From NCBI GenBank assembly GCA_030429605.1, contig JAUIEV010000003.1, positions 186,001-250,000 of the forward strand: DNA of 64,000 nucleotides, read 5' to 3'. The stretch comes from Chlamydiia bacterium (GTDB lineage: Bacteria > Chlamydiota > Chlamydiia > Chlamydiales > Simkaniaceae). Below, one piece after another: positions 52,526 through 62,271 of this stretch. The notes under the pieces were generated by a model. The model was not told the origin of the DNA. It was given only the letters and a program-made list of their open reading frames with translations, and made no database searches. Every line of letters begins with the position of its first letter. Positions within the stretch are counted from its first letter, which is position 1. The translations under genes were made by a program, and so were the position numbers.

Positions 52526-53492
52526 GCCGAACATTGGCCTCGATATCATGGGCTGCGAAAGCAGTCCTGATACGCTTTTAACATCACTCTATGCACTCCT
52601 TCGAAAAAATGAGTGCCCCTTTACCATCACTGTGTTCTGCACAGAACCGCTTGCTGCTGCCTGTAAAAAACTCCCCCGTCCGATTCCTGTTGATTTCGTC
52701 ACTACATCATCTTCAGTAGAGATGAATGAAAATCCGCTCAAAGCACTTCGTACAAAGCGCGATGCGACAATGTACGTTGGGCTAAATGCTGTCAGAGAAA
52801 AACAAGTCGATGCACTTATAACGTGCGGGAATACAGGCGCACTCATTGCTGGTTCGTACCGGTACTTGGATCCTTTGCAAGGGATACGGAGGCCTGCACT
52901 CGTTGCATTGATGCCAACAAAAAAAACGCCGGTTGCCGTACTCGATGTTGGGGCTAATGTGACATGTGATAGTAAAATGTTGTATCAATTTGCTCTCATG
53001 GGACGAGCGTTCCAAATGGCACGAGGCATCGATGCCCCACGGATTGGCATCTTAAATATTGGTGAAGAGGAATCAAAAGGGCGTCCGGAATTTCGTGAAG
53101 TATATAGCCTCCTTGAAAAGTCCTCTTCTTCTCTTTCTTTTATTGGAAATATAGAAGGGCGATGTGCTTTTGATGGGAACGTCGACGTACTTATTACAGA
53201 TGGGTTTACAGGGAATGTTTTCCTCAAAACCGCTGAAGGGGTCTCTTCGTTTCTTGTTGACCAAGCTGAAGAGCTCACTTCGGATACATCCCTTCTTACT
53301 CAACTAAAGAGAATCAGTGATTATGAAGAGTATCCTGGCGCACTTCTCTCTGGTGTTGATGGACTCGTTATTAAATGCCATGGCGCTTCAAATGGACGAG
53401 CTGTTGCGAATGCCATAATGGGCACGCATCAATTACTTGCCAAAAATTTTATCACCTCTGTACAAAAGTGCCTTGCCATTGAGGATGTATAG
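52509..53492 (+). CDS. plsX: phosphate acyltransferase PlsX
   Basis: Makes acyl-phosphate from acyl-ACP, the first step of phospholipid synthesis. The start IGLDIMGCESSPDTLL corresponds to the usual DAMGGD segment (here DIMGCE, a slight change). TCGNTGALIAGSYRYL, GRPEFREVYSLLE-type and VLITDGFTGNVFLKTAEG are family signatures. 327 residues. It follows rpmF with an overlap, the classical rpmF-plsX order. fab genes are not in the window. Confidence 0.95.
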   Translation: MQKANKPNIGLDIMGCESSPDTLLTSLYALLRKNECPFTITVFCTEPLAAACKKLPRPIPVDFVTTSSSVEMNENPLKALRTKRDATMYVGLNAVREKQVDALITCGNTGALIAGSYRYLDPLQGIRRPALVALMPTKKTPVAVLDVGANVTCDSKMLYQFALMGRAFQMARGIDAPRIGILNIGEEESKGRPEFREVYSLLEKSSSSLSFIGNIEGRCAFDGNVDVLITDGFTGNVFLKTAEGVSSFLVDQAEELTSDTSLLTQLKRISDYEEYPGALLSGVDGLVIKCHGASNGRAVANAIMGTHQLLAKNFITSVQKCLAIEDV

Positions 53493-53515
53493 ACCATGGC
53501 TGCTAAAAATTTCAG

Positions 53516-53544
53516 TTGCAAACTCCTGAGTACTAGGGTATCAT
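53516..53544 (+). promoter_or_regulatory. candidate promoter of rng
   Basis: TTGCAA (53516-53521), a 17-base spacer and TATCAT (53539-53544), 25 bases before the rng ATG, in the 77-base gap after plsX. Confidence 0.5.
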
Positions 53545-53569
53545 CCCAGTCTCCGAGGAAAGGATCAAG

Positions 53570-55114
53570 ATGAAAGACATTCTTTTAAACATTGAGACTC
53601 GTGAAAAACGATTCGCTATGCTCAAGCACGGCAGACTCCAAGACCTCATCATCGAGAGAAAAGACAATCAACTTCTCACCGGGAATATCTATAGAGGCCG
53701 TGTTACCAATATTTTAGCAAATATTCAGTCTGCGTTCATTGACATTAATGAAGGTGAAAATGGATTTATCCACATCACCGACATTGTTGAGAACACGCAC
53801 AAATTCCAAGAAATGTTCGACATGGATTTTGAATGGGACTGCGATTTAAGCCAGATTAAAAAGAAAAAAGCCTCGCAAACTGACATTGCAAAGCTTCTCA
53901 AAATAGACCAGCCCGTCCTGGTTCAAGTGGTTAAAGAGCCAATTGGTTCGAAGGGCGCTCGACTTACCTCAAATATTACTATTGCAGGGCGTTTTTTAGT
54001 CCTTCTTCCAAATACTCCACACCGTGGTGTCTCGAGAAAAGTGCAAGATAGACCATCGAGAGACAGGCTGAAAAAACTCATTCGTTCTTTTGAGCTTCCG
54101 AAAGACATCGGGCTTATTTGTCGAACAGCTAGCATGAATGCGACAAATGAAGAGCTCATACAAGAGGCAACAGATCTGTTCCAGTCTTGGGAAAATATTA
54201 TGAAGGACTTCCAAAATAATGAAGATCCTATCTGCCTTTTTCGAGAAAGTGATATTGTAAAAAAAGCATTGATTACCGCACTCGACAAAAAATTTGATCG
54301 CCTTCTCATAGACGATTACAAGACGTACCAACAATGTCGAAAAGAGTTTACTAAATTTAAATCAAGCCACCCTCTGAAAATAGAGTATTTTAGAGACAAA
54401 ACACCTATTTTTGAGCGCTTTGGTGTTGAAGGTGAAATCGATAGAGCAACACGTCGCAAAATATGGCTACCAAGTGGCGGATACCTTTACTTTGATAAAA
54501 CAGAAGCAATGACAACCATTGATGTAAACTCTGGAAGATCAAAGGCATCTGAAATTAACACACACTTGGAAGAATCACTTGTTCAAATCAATATGGAAGC
54601 AGCTGACGAAATAGCGCGGCAACTGAGACTTCGAAATGTTGGTGGCCTTGTCATTTGTGACTTCATAGATATGCGCTCTCGAAAAAACCAAAGACGAGTA
54701 CTCGACAGACTGAAAGAATCCATGAAAGTTGACTCTGCAAAGTGTACCATTTTAGGCATGAGTGAATTTGGCCTCGTCGAGATGACAAGACAGCGAGCTC
54801 GTGAATCATTATATCAAACACTTTTTGTTCAGTGCCCCTATTGTAGTGGTGCCGGGATCATCAAAAGTCATGAAACGGTTGCTATTGAAATCGAACGTGA
54901 AATGCGACGACTCGCCCTGAAGAAAAAAGAGGCTGCATTACAGTTAACGATCCACCCTGAACTCTATAATCATATTACAAAGCATAACTCAGAGCATCTT
55001 GAAAATATGAGCAAAAAGTGGAAAACAAAACTCGATATAGAAATCGATGACACCTATCATTTGAATGAATATACTTTTTTCTCAGCAAAAGATGGACAAC
55101 GACTTACCTATTGA
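53570..55114 (+). CDS. rng: ribonuclease G
   Basis: Endoribonuclease of the RNase E/G family, matures 16S rRNA 5' ends and degrades mRNA. The S1 domain is near residues 35-120 (GNIYRGRVTNILANIQSAFI, GENGFIHITDI) with an acidic/lysine insertion. The DNase I-like active site has the metal-binding Asp in TTIDVNSGRSKASEI and DFIDMRSRKNQRRV. The zinc-link is CPYCSGAG. 514 residues, close to E. coli RNase G (about 490). No RNase E-type C-terminal scaffold. AGGAAAGG before ATG. It overlaps plsB by 23 bases. Confidence 0.96.
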   Translation: MKDILLNIETREKRFAMLKHGRLQDLIIERKDNQLLTGNIYRGRVTNILANIQSAFIDINEGENGFIHITDIVENTHKFQEMFDMDFEWDCDLSQIKKKKASQTDIAKLLKIDQPVLVQVVKEPIGSKGARLTSNITIAGRFLVLLPNTPHRGVSRKVQDRPSRDRLKKLIRSFELPKDIGLICRTASMNATNEELIQEATDLFQSWENIMKDFQNNEDPICLFRESDIVKKALITALDKKFDRLLIDDYKTYQQCRKEFTKFKSSHPLKIEYFRDKTPIFERFGVEGEIDRATRRKIWLPSGGYLYFDKTEAMTTIDVNSGRSKASEINTHLEESLVQINMEAADEIARQLRLRNVGGLVICDFIDMRSRKNQRRVLDRLKESMKVDSAKCTILGMSEFGLVEMTRQRARESLYQTLFVQCPYCSGAGIIKSHETVAIEIEREMRRLALKKKEAALQLTIHPELYNHITKHNSEHLENMSKKWKTKLDIEIDDTYHLNEYTFFSAKDGQRLTY

Positions 55115-56105
55115 TACAGCGTTTGAATACCTTAAAAAGGCTATTTCTCATGAAGCATTTCCATCGAAATTTTTGGAAATAGTTACTGAGTTTGCACAAC
55201 AATATATCACTATTTGTAAGGAGCATTCGACCACCTTTCAAGACGATGTCGAACGCCTAAAAACCTACCTACATTTTGTTCGTGAAAACACAGTCAACCC
55301 GTTTCAATTCCCTCCATATCATGAAGCTATTCGGTCTCCATTCGACTATCACAGCTTGGCGAATAATCTTGTAAGGCCACTTGTCGATTTCAAGCACTCT
55401 ACATTGCAAGGGATCCCGACACTGGAAACAATTCAGCAGCAATGCGCTCTTGGGGAAAATGTCGTTCTTTTTGCGAACCACCAATCTGAAGCTGATCCAC
55501 AAGCACTCTCACTTCTTTTGGAAGCAAAGTTTCCCGCTCTTTCTGCCGAAATGATTTTTGTTGCGGGAAGTCGTGTAACAACTGATCCAATGGCTATTCC
55601 TTTTAGCATGGGTTGTAATTTGCTGTGTATCTATTCCAAAAGACACATTGAAAATCCACCTGAAGAAAAACAGAAAAAACAAAAGCATAATCAAAAAACA
55701 ATGGGTGTATTGAGAACACTTCTTCAAAAGGGCGGCGTTTGTATTTATGTTGCTCCAAGCGGAGGAAGAGATAGAAAGAACGAAGAGGGAAACATAGAGG
55801 TCGCCCCATTCGACTCAGATTCAATAGCGCTATTCCATCTACTTGCTAAAAAAGCGAAGACCCCAACTCATTTCTATCCACTCGCACTTTCAACATACTC
55901 CCTTCTTCCCCCTCCTCCTGTTGTTGAAAAAGAACTCGGTGAACGACGCACCATCAATTGGTGTCCCATACACGCTCGCTTTTTATCGGAAATTGATATG
56001 GAAAATTACCCCGGTTCTGATATACCCGTTAAAGAAGGAAGACGACGCGCACGTGCTGAATATATTCACACACTTGTGAAAGAAGCGCATACTCTTCTTA
56101 CCTAA
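55092..56105 (+). CDS. plsB: glycerol-3-phosphate acyltransferase, plant plastid type
   Basis: Acylates glycerol-3-phosphate at sn-1. The acyltransferase NHx4D motif is in LFANHQSEADPQALS. The following FVAGSRVTTDPMAIPFSMG and YVAPSGGRDRKNEEG correspond to motifs II and III of the soluble chloroplast (ATS1) type rather than the E. coli PlsB type; chlamydiae are known for this plant-like enzyme. 337 residues. ATG at 55092, inside rng, is preferred to 55065. Order rng-plsB-protease matches Chlamydia as I recall it. Confidence 0.92.
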   Translation: MDNDLPIDTAFEYLKKAISHEAFPSKFLEIVTEFAQQYITICKEHSTTFQDDVERLKTYLHFVRENTVNPFQFPPYHEAIRSPFDYHSLANNLVRPLVDFKHSTLQGIPTLETIQQQCALGENVVLFANHQSEADPQALSLLLEAKFPALSAEMIFVAGSRVTTDPMAIPFSMGCNLLCIYSKRHIENPPEEKQKKQKHNQKTMGVLRTLLQKGGVCIYVAPSGGRDRKNEEGNIEVAPFDSDSIALFHLLAKKAKTPTHFYPLALSTYSLLPPPPVVEKELGERRTINWCPIHARFLSEIDMENYPGSDIPVKEGRRRARAEYIHTLVKEAHTLLT

Positions 56106-56159
56106 AACACTGTTTACTCCAAATTTATAATTGAGATCTCAATCCTTTGTGAGGTAGAA

Positions 56160-59033
56160 ATGAAACGGGTACTACTAGCAGCTTCTCTCCTATTTTCAGG
56201 AGCTGTTTTTTCAGAATTTTCAATCATTCAAGATGCAAATACGCTGTCCGTGAAAACACCTTCCTTTCACGCTCGAAAAACTGCAAAAATCAAGCTAAAA
56301 AATGGTCTTGAGGCATACATCATTTCTGATCCAAATATAGAGCAATCTGCAGCGGCTATGGCAGTCAGAGTTGGTTCTTGGAATGACCCCGCGAAATACC
56401 CTGGCACGGCACACTTTACAGAGCACCTTCTCTTTTTGGGAACAGAAGCGTATCCTGAAGAAGATGGCTTCATGAAATATATTCAAGAACATGGTGGATC
56501 TGTGAATGCGTATACAGCATCAGACAGAACCGTCTACCTCTTCTCCGTCAATAACGACTCCTTTTCCCCTGCATTTGACCAATTTGCACATATGTTTATT
56601 GATCCTCTTTTCCAAGAAAATGGAATTGAGCGAGAGCTCATGGCGGTCGATCAAGAAAATGATAAAAATAGAGAGCACGATGGGAGAAGAGAATTACAGG
56701 TGCTTAAAGAAATAGCCGATCATGATCACCCATTCTCAAAGTTTGGAACAGGAGATGCAAATACTCTTGGAAATATCCCTCGAAGCGAAGTGATTGCATG
56801 GCATGATCAATTCTATGGCGCAAATAATGCGCACCTTGTCGTTTATTCAAATAAGGAGCTCGAGACACTTTTACAGCTTGTTGATGAGACGTTTTCCAAA
56901 ATGCCAACGACACCACCTGCTCCAAGAGAAGCTGCCCTGAGTATTTTCCCTAAAAAAGAACTGGGGAATATTGTGTACATTAAGCCTGTCATGGACCTTA
57001 AAGAACTCAATGTGTACTGGGAGCTTCCTATTGAATACGTACATGACACCGATTTTAAAACTGCAGAACTTCTTGGATATGTTTTGTCCAGCAAAGGACC
57101 ATCCTCACTCTATGCACAACTTCGCTCGGAAGGCCTCATTGATGACTTGGGTGCAGGACCTGCTTCACTGAGCCGAGAAAGCGGTGTTTTTTCTGTCTAT
57201 TTTAGTCTTACAGAAATGGGAACACAGCATGTTCATGACATTATTGAGCGTCTCTATCAAACCCTTGCATCTATTCGGAAAACGAATATTCCTCCATATA
57301 TCTTTAATGAAATTCGGACGATGCACAAAATCAATTATGAATTTCAGTCAAAGCAAGAGCCATATTCGTACGTAAGCAATACGATAGCTGAGCTTGTGAA
57401 CGAACCATTGGCAACATATCCAATGAAGACACGACTGCCAACAGTCTATGAGCCAAAAAGAATACATTTTCTTCTTGATTATCTAAAACCGGATCAAGCG
57501 CTCTATGTTGCACTCATGCACCCCCAGTTTTCAAAAGTTTCTCCTGACACAAAAGAACGGTGGCACCACGTAGAATATGCTGTGAAAAAAGTGCCCGAAA
57601 TGCAACTTCGAGCATGGAGTGTTGCCTCTCCACACCCAATGATTGCAATACAGAAACCAAATCCTTATCTTCCAAAACAGCTCAATCTATGCAGCGCAAC
57701 AGCAAAAGAGCAAACACCTCCAACACTCCTTTATAGTGAACGGATTGGAAAACTGTATTTTGCACAAGATCACACGTACTTAACTCCAACAGTTGCATGG
57801 AATTTCGCTATTAAGACACCGAGACTGAGAGATACAGCCGATGCATCTGCCATGACTGATCTTTTTCTGGAATCCCTCCATGAACAGTGCCTTTCAACAG
57901 AATTTTATGCGCGCTCAGCAGGACTAGGCAGTAGTGTCTCGAAAGAAGGTTTTGCACTGACTCTTTCCGTTTCAGGATATAGTGACAAAGCTTTTACACT
58001 TCTTAAGTCGACTCTTGCGAATATGAAAGGTATAGAAACCTCAGAACGAGATTTCGCTCTTTTCAAAGAGTCGCTTCTCTCAGAGTATGAAAACAAATTG
58101 AAAAACCAACCCTATCTTTATGCACGAGCAAATGTACGGAGCATCACTTCAAATGATAGCCATTCTCCTCAAGAGATGCTTCACGCGCTGAGAAATATAC
58201 AATATAGAGATTATAAAGAGTTTGAGAAACACCTCTTTGACGAAGTGTATGTTGAAGGCATGGTCGTTGGCAATATGGACACGACAGAAGGGGCAAAAAT
58301 CTGGCACCTCATGAGTAGTGCACTAAGCACAAAACCATATTTGGAGGAAGACCATCTCAAAAGAAAATTTTTATCTATTTCTAATGAGGCTGGTCCATAC
58401 CAAATACACGATACAACACAAATGCAAGGGAATGTCAGTTATCTTCTTCTTCAAGGGGGCCCCTTTTCTTTTGAAGCATGGGCTTCACATGCCATGCTTG
58501 GAAAAATGTTGAATCCAGACTTTTTTGAAACGCTCCGCACAAAACAACAAACTGGATATATTGCCATGGGATCTACTGGATACATTGATTCTGAGCTTGT
58601 TCAGCTTTTCCTTGTGCAATCAACAACACACCAACCTGTGGAGCTTCTCGCACGCTTTGAACTCTTCTTAGAAGAATACACGAAGCAGTTTCAAACACTT
58701 ATCCCCAAAGCACGTTTTGAAGAAAATAAGGCAGCACTTCTCGAATCACTTAAAACTCCTGCAACAAACATTTCTGAACTGTGTGCACAATATGTTGAAG
58801 AAGCGTTTGTTCATGAAGGGAATTTTTCTTTTAAGGAGCAGCAAATTGAAGCGGTGTCAGCACTCACCTATGAGCAATTTAAGAAAGATGCACTATCAAC
58901 CATAAGCCGTTCAAATGGAAAGAGACTTGCGTACCTTCTTCAAGGTGCTCCACTTGAGGGAAAAACGTTTCAGTACCTCATGACAGATGCTGAAGATATT
59001 AAAGCATCTTCAGCGTATGTATCTTGGAAATAA
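56160..59033 (+). CDS. ptr: exported M16 zinc protease (insulinase/protease III type)
   Basis: Signal peptide MKRVLLAASLLFSGAVFSEF. The inverted zinc motif HxxEH is in TAHFTEHLLFLGTEAYPEED, with the third ligand Glu in LMAVDQENDKNREHDGRRE. The order of four homologous halves and the GGSVNAYTASDRTVYLFSVN segment are as in insulysin/pitrilysin (about 950-1000 residues). 957 residues. Periplasmic degradation of peptides is expected. GAGG nine bases before the ATG. Only the first half-domain has the catalytic residues, as is normal. Confidence 0.95.
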   Translation: MKRVLLAASLLFSGAVFSEFSIIQDANTLSVKTPSFHARKTAKIKLKNGLEAYIISDPNIEQSAAAMAVRVGSWNDPAKYPGTAHFTEHLLFLGTEAYPEEDGFMKYIQEHGGSVNAYTASDRTVYLFSVNNDSFSPAFDQFAHMFIDPLFQENGIERELMAVDQENDKNREHDGRRELQVLKEIADHDHPFSKFGTGDANTLGNIPRSEVIAWHDQFYGANNAHLVVYSNKELETLLQLVDETFSKMPTTPPAPREAALSIFPKKELGNIVYIKPVMDLKELNVYWELPIEYVHDTDFKTAELLGYVLSSKGPSSLYAQLRSEGLIDDLGAGPASLSRESGVFSVYFSLTEMGTQHVHDIIERLYQTLASIRKTNIPPYIFNEIRTMHKINYEFQSKQEPYSYVSNTIAELVNEPLATYPMKTRLPTVYEPKRIHFLLDYLKPDQALYVALMHPQFSKVSPDTKERWHHVEYAVKKVPEMQLRAWSVASPHPMIAIQKPNPYLPKQLNLCSATAKEQTPPTLLYSERIGKLYFAQDHTYLTPTVAWNFAIKTPRLRDTADASAMTDLFLESLHEQCLSTEFYARSAGLGSSVSKEGFALTLSVSGYSDKAFTLLKSTLANMKGIETSERDFALFKESLLSEYENKLKNQPYLYARANVRSITSNDSHSPQEMLHALRNIQYRDYKEFEKHLFDEVYVEGMVVGNMDTTEGAKIWHLMSSALSTKPYLEEDHLKRKFLSISNEAGPYQIHDTTQMQGNVSYLLLQGGPFSFEAWASHAMLGKMLNPDFFETLRTKQQTGYIAMGSTGYIDSELVQLFLVQSTTHQPVELLARFELFLEEYTKQFQTLIPKARFEENKAALLESLKTPATNISELCAQYVEEAFVHEGNFSFKEQQIEAVSALTYEQFKKDALSTISRSNGKRLAYLLQGAPLEGKTFQYLMTDAEDIKASSAYVSWK

Positions 59034-59039
59034 GACTGT

Positions 59040-60500
59040 TTAGAGCGAGTCTAAATACTGATTCGCTCTAGCAATTTTTTCTTCTAAAACGCTTTTTTTT
59101 GTATCGAGCTGCTTCGTAAGCATTGACATTCGTCTATTGTTTTCAAAAAGCGGTCTATGTTTCTGCAAGAAGCGCCAAAATAATCCATCCCAAATGGTAC
59201 ACCAATCTCCTTTTGGGAAACGCCCCATTTTCAAAATATAATTTGAGCTTGAAACATAGGGTTTTGTAATGAACAACCCACCATCTGCATACTGACTCAT
59301 GCCGTAGACATTTGGCACCATGACCCAGTCATACGCATCAACAAATAGTGACATGAACCATGTATAGACATCATTGGGATCAAATTCACACAATAGGAAG
59401 AAATTGCCAAAAAGCATAAGACGCTCGATATGATTTGCATACCCGGTTTCAAGCACCTTTTCAATTGTCCGGTCAATTGGATCAATCCCTGTCTGCCCTG
59501 TCCAAAATGACTCAGGAATTTGACGTGTATGTGAAAAGAAATTTTTTGTTCTTTGTTTTCGACCGAGCACAACGTATGCGGCACGGATATACTCTCTCCA
59601 TCCGAGTATTTGCCTTATAAAGCCTTCTAAAGAGGCAAGAGGAATGCCATTTTTCTTTGCTGCCTTGAGCGCTGATGTAACGACATCTTGAGGGAGAAGA
59701 AGACCAACATTCAAAAGTGGAGAGAGTACTGAATGAAAAAGAAAAGAATCAGATGGGTCCATTGCATCTTGGTAAGGACCAAAATCTGCAAATCGATGTT
59801 CTAAAAATTCATTGAGCCACTTTTTTGCATCTTTGTGTGTACTGGGATAGCAATATACTGTAGTCAACGTGCCATATGAGGCAGGAAATGTTTTCGAAAC
59901 ATAGTTTTCTGCAGCGGTATATGCATCACTCTTTTTTGGGAAATTAAGAGGTGGAACATATATATTTTTGGGAAGCTTTTTTCTATTTTCAGTGTCAAAA
60001 CTCCACGATTGACCAAGCGGCTTACCTTGATCATCGACCATGATCTTATGCTGTTTTCTTTGGTAAATGTAAAACTTGGCCATACTCCAGCTTCTTGGGC
60101 CTCGAAAATACGTCGAAATTTCTTTTTCAGAAAGGTAGAATTGAGGGTTTTTGTACCAATGAAAAGTGAATTCATTGTGCGCTTCAAAATCTTTTTGAAG
60201 GAAGTCATCTACGGGGTCGACCACGTGAAGCTCGGTGTATCCCCGTGCTTTGAGTTGGGCGAAAAAAGCACCTCTTTTTTGGCAGTCCCCATATTCCAAA
60301 TAATGAACACGGTACTTTTTTTCTCGAAGCTGCTCACTATACCTTTGCATTGCACAACGAAGAAAAACAAGACGCTGAACATGGAACGTTTGTATGCCAA
60401 AAAATAAAAAATCTTCAATGAGAACAACATCTCTTGTATGAGAAAGGTGTTCACTTTCATCAAAGAGTTGGTTTGGAAAAACAAGGCTACAAGATGACAT
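59040..60500 (-). CDS. photolyase/cryptochrome of the (6-4)/FeS-BCP related family, lacking the CxxC
   Basis: 486 residues. The N-terminal Rossmann domain (SSCSLVFPNQLFDESEHLSH, VHYLEYGD) and the C-terminal FAD-binding helices (FIRQILGWREYIRAAYVVLG, NHIERLMLFGNFFLLCEFDP, YDWVMVPNVYGMSQYADGGL, KPYVSSSNYILKM) match the deoxyribodipyrimidine photolyase-related family whose characterised members (PhrB) carry a 4Fe-4S cluster. After SSNYILKMG such proteins normally have a cysteine-pair loop. Here it is shortened to RFPKGDWCTIWDGLFWRFLQ with one Cys, so the cluster is probably absent. Light-driven DNA repair is the likely role. The SDR gene lies eleven bases upstream on the same strand. Confidence 0.88.
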   Translation of the reverse strand: MSSCSLVFPNQLFDESEHLSHTRDVVLIEDFLFFGIQTFHVQRLVFLRCAMQRYSEQLREKKYRVHYLEYGDCQKRGAFFAQLKARGYTELHVVDPVDDFLQKDFEAHNEFTFHWYKNPQFYLSEKEISTYFRGPRSWSMAKFYIYQRKQHKIMVDDQGKPLGQSWSFDTENRKKLPKNIYVPPLNFPKKSDAYTAAENYVSKTFPASYGTLTTVYCYPSTHKDAKKWLNEFLEHRFADFGPYQDAMDPSDSFLFHSVLSPLLNVGLLLPQDVVTSALKAAKKNGIPLASLEGFIRQILGWREYIRAAYVVLGRKQRTKNFFSHTRQIPESFWTGQTGIDPIDRTIEKVLETGYANHIERLMLFGNFFLLCEFDPNDVYTWFMSLFVDAYDWVMVPNVYGMSQYADGGLFITKPYVSSSNYILKMGRFPKGDWCTIWDGLFWRFLQKHRPLFENNRRMSMLTKQLDTKKSVLEEKIARANQYLDSL

Positions 60501-60511
60501 GTGTTTTTGTA

Positions 60512-61207
60512 CTATCCAGCTCCTCGAACAGACGAAATACCACCATCAACTGGAAATACGTGTCCTGTCACCCACTTTGAGTTCTCTGAAAGAAGGTAAT
60601 GGACAAGGTGTGAAATATCATCCACACTTCCTATGCGCGCAAGAGGATGCCGTTTACCCATTGATGCTTTTTTTTCTTCGCTTCCAAGGAGCGATTCACT
60701 TAAAGGTGTTTCTGTTAAAGATGGAGCAACACAATTACAACGAACCGTAGGCGCATATTCTGCTGCTAAAGATCGCATAAGCCCTTCAAGGGCTCCTTTT
60801 GCTGCAGCAATAGACGCATGATATGGAAAGCCCATCTGGACTGCAACACTACTCATCAGGACAATTGACCCATTTCCATGCTTCAGTGCTTCTATATATT
60901 TCTGAAGTGGTCGAATGGCCCCAAGAACATTGAGTGCAAAATCGTGTGAAAAATCGTCACATGACATGGAAGGAAAGGGCTTTAAAGAAATAGTCCCCGG
61001 AAAGTATGCAAAGCCAGCAAGGCTCGAAACCTCTGGGAGCGTTCCTTCGCCAGACTCAACATCAAACACAGAGTGAGTCACATTTGGACTGGCTGTAAGC
61101 TCTTTTGAAGATCGAGATGCGACATGGACAGTATGTCCTTCTGAAGCGAGCTTTTCAACAACTGCTCGGCCAATTCCCGAGCTACCACCAATACAAACGT
61201 ATTCCAT
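60512..61207 (-). CDS. short-chain dehydrogenase/reductase-like protein, catalytic Tyr missing
   Basis: 231 residues of SDR fold. The NAD(P) motif is IGGSSGIGRAVVEKL and the catalytic Ser is in IVLMSSVAVQMG. At the YxxxK position the sequence reads HASIAAAKGALEGLMRSLAA, so the Lys is kept but the Tyr is Ile. C-terminal PVDGGISSV is typical. ATG at 61207 with AGGTG upstream is used; 61243 is a longer alternative. Similar SDRs without the Tyr are, as I recall, found beside FeS-type photolyases in marine bacteria, so this pair looks inherited together. Substrate unknown. Confidence 0.88.
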   Translation of the reverse strand: MEYVCIGGSSGIGRAVVEKLASEGHTVHVASRSSKELTASPNVTHSVFDVESGEGTLPEVSSLAGFAYFPGTISLKPFPSMSCDDFSHDFALNVLGAIRPLQKYIEALKHGNGSIVLMSSVAVQMGFPYHASIAAAKGALEGLMRSLAAEYAPTVRCNCVAPSLTETPLSESLLGSEEKKASMGKRHPLARIGSVDDISHLVHYLLSENSKWVTGHVFPVDGGISSVRGAG

Positions 61208-61275
61208 AACAACACCTAAACACATTTTTTTACTAGTATGCACATGGTGTAATAAAAAAAACTACGTATTCCTTT

Positions 61276-62019
61276 TCATGACAGCTCTTTTTTTTCTGTA
61301 GAATCGCTCAGTTTATGCATGAGCGCATCGACATTCAGAGATCGAAGATAGTGAATATGCTCCCTTGTAAAAAAGCTTCCCCACCCTTTTGTATGAGATA
61401 CAAACTGCGCAATCGCAGTTTCTTTCTGAACGCCTCTGCATACAATCTGATAGACCGCACACATAAAAGCTGTACGGAGTGTCGCCAAATGGCTATACAT
61501 ATACGCCGGCGTGTCCCGTCGTACCACAAGAGCCTTAAGAAAAGCAATCACGCTGTGCTCGTCTGGTGTGAATGGGTTCATAGGAATATGAATATACTTC
61601 AGTCCCGCATCTTCTGCTGTTTTTTTTGCAGCAGAGACTCCCCTCAGTGTTATTACCGACGTTACTCCCATGAGCGACAAGGTCTGGTAGCCTGTTTTTT
61701 GAGGAATCCCACCGCTAAATAATTCAAATGAAAAAGGCTCACCTTCAAGTAAATTGAGCGGGACAACACCTTCGAGATGAGGCAGCTCACCTAAGCCGGA
61801 AAATCCATCAAAAAAACTTTCTATATACTCAAAAAAGAGTGCGATTTCTCCAAATACCCAAAAAGTAGCTCGGATTGTTTTTTGAGCAAGTTGAGTAAAC
61901 CCACTTTTTCTTTCTGAGTCTAGAGTTTCAATAGAATCAAACTCAGTCTCAGGCCTCGAGACGTTCATCGGGAAAACAACAGGGATAGTCACAGGAGATG
62001 GATGATCCAGTGGCCTCAA
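61276..62019 (-). CDS. dual-specificity phosphatase-like protein with disrupted active site
   Basis: 247 residues. A hydrophobic segment near residues 45-70 (KTIRATFWVFGEIALFFEYI) precedes a phosphatase-like domain: ELFSGGIPQKTGYQTLSLMG, VTSVITLRGVS, AGLKYIHIPMNPFTPDEHSV and a P-loop-like YMYSHLATLRTAFMCAVYQI. In tyrosine/dual-specificity phosphatases this last segment is HCxxGxxRT. Here the Cys is absent and the loop is shorter, while His, Arg and Thr remain, so it is probably a pseudophosphatase. TTG start at 62019 with GAGGAGG four bases upstream; ATG at 61968 lacks a ribosome-binding site. Confidence 0.65.
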   Translation of the reverse strand: MRPLDHPSPVTIPVVFPMNVSRPETEFDSIETLDSERKSGFTQLAQKTIRATFWVFGEIALFFEYIESFFDGFSGLGELPHLEGVVPLNLLEGEPFSFELFSGGIPQKTGYQTLSLMGVTSVITLRGVSAAKKTAEDAGLKYIHIPMNPFTPDEHSVIAFLKALVVRRDTPAYMYSHLATLRTAFMCAVYQIVCRGVQKETAIAQFVSHTKGWGSFFTREHIHYLRSLNVDALMHKLSDSTEKKELS

Positions 62020-62046
62020 TATTCCTCCTCGTACAATATGCTGTCT

Positions 62047-62241
62047 TTATTCGTATTCAGAAAGGATAGACTGAACAGCAGACCACTGCTCAAGTAACGT
62101 TTTTTTATACGATCGCGACTGGAAGCACACTCTATTTTTTACTTGTATTGGATTGAGCAATGGAGTCGTCAGCACAAAATTTCCGCCAGTCTTAAAAGCT
62201 GTCGTTTTTTCTTTCCCTCGTATCCCTTTTTTCTTTCCCAT
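62047..62241 (-). CDS. small basic protein of unknown function
   Basis: 64 residues, Lys-rich at the start (MGKKKGIRGKEKTTAFKTGG), no membrane segment. I do not recognise it. AGGAG precedes the ATG but only two bases away. It lies between yebC and the phosphatase-like gene on the same strand with short gaps (30 and 27 bases), which suggests an operon member. It could also be a chance ORF. Confidence 0.5.
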   Translation of the reverse strand: MGKKKGIRGKEKTTAFKTGGNFVLTTPLLNPIQVKNRVCFQSRSYKKTLLEQWSAVQSILSEYE

Positions 62242-62271
62242 CTCTCTCCTAATCGAGGATTCAAATTTTTT

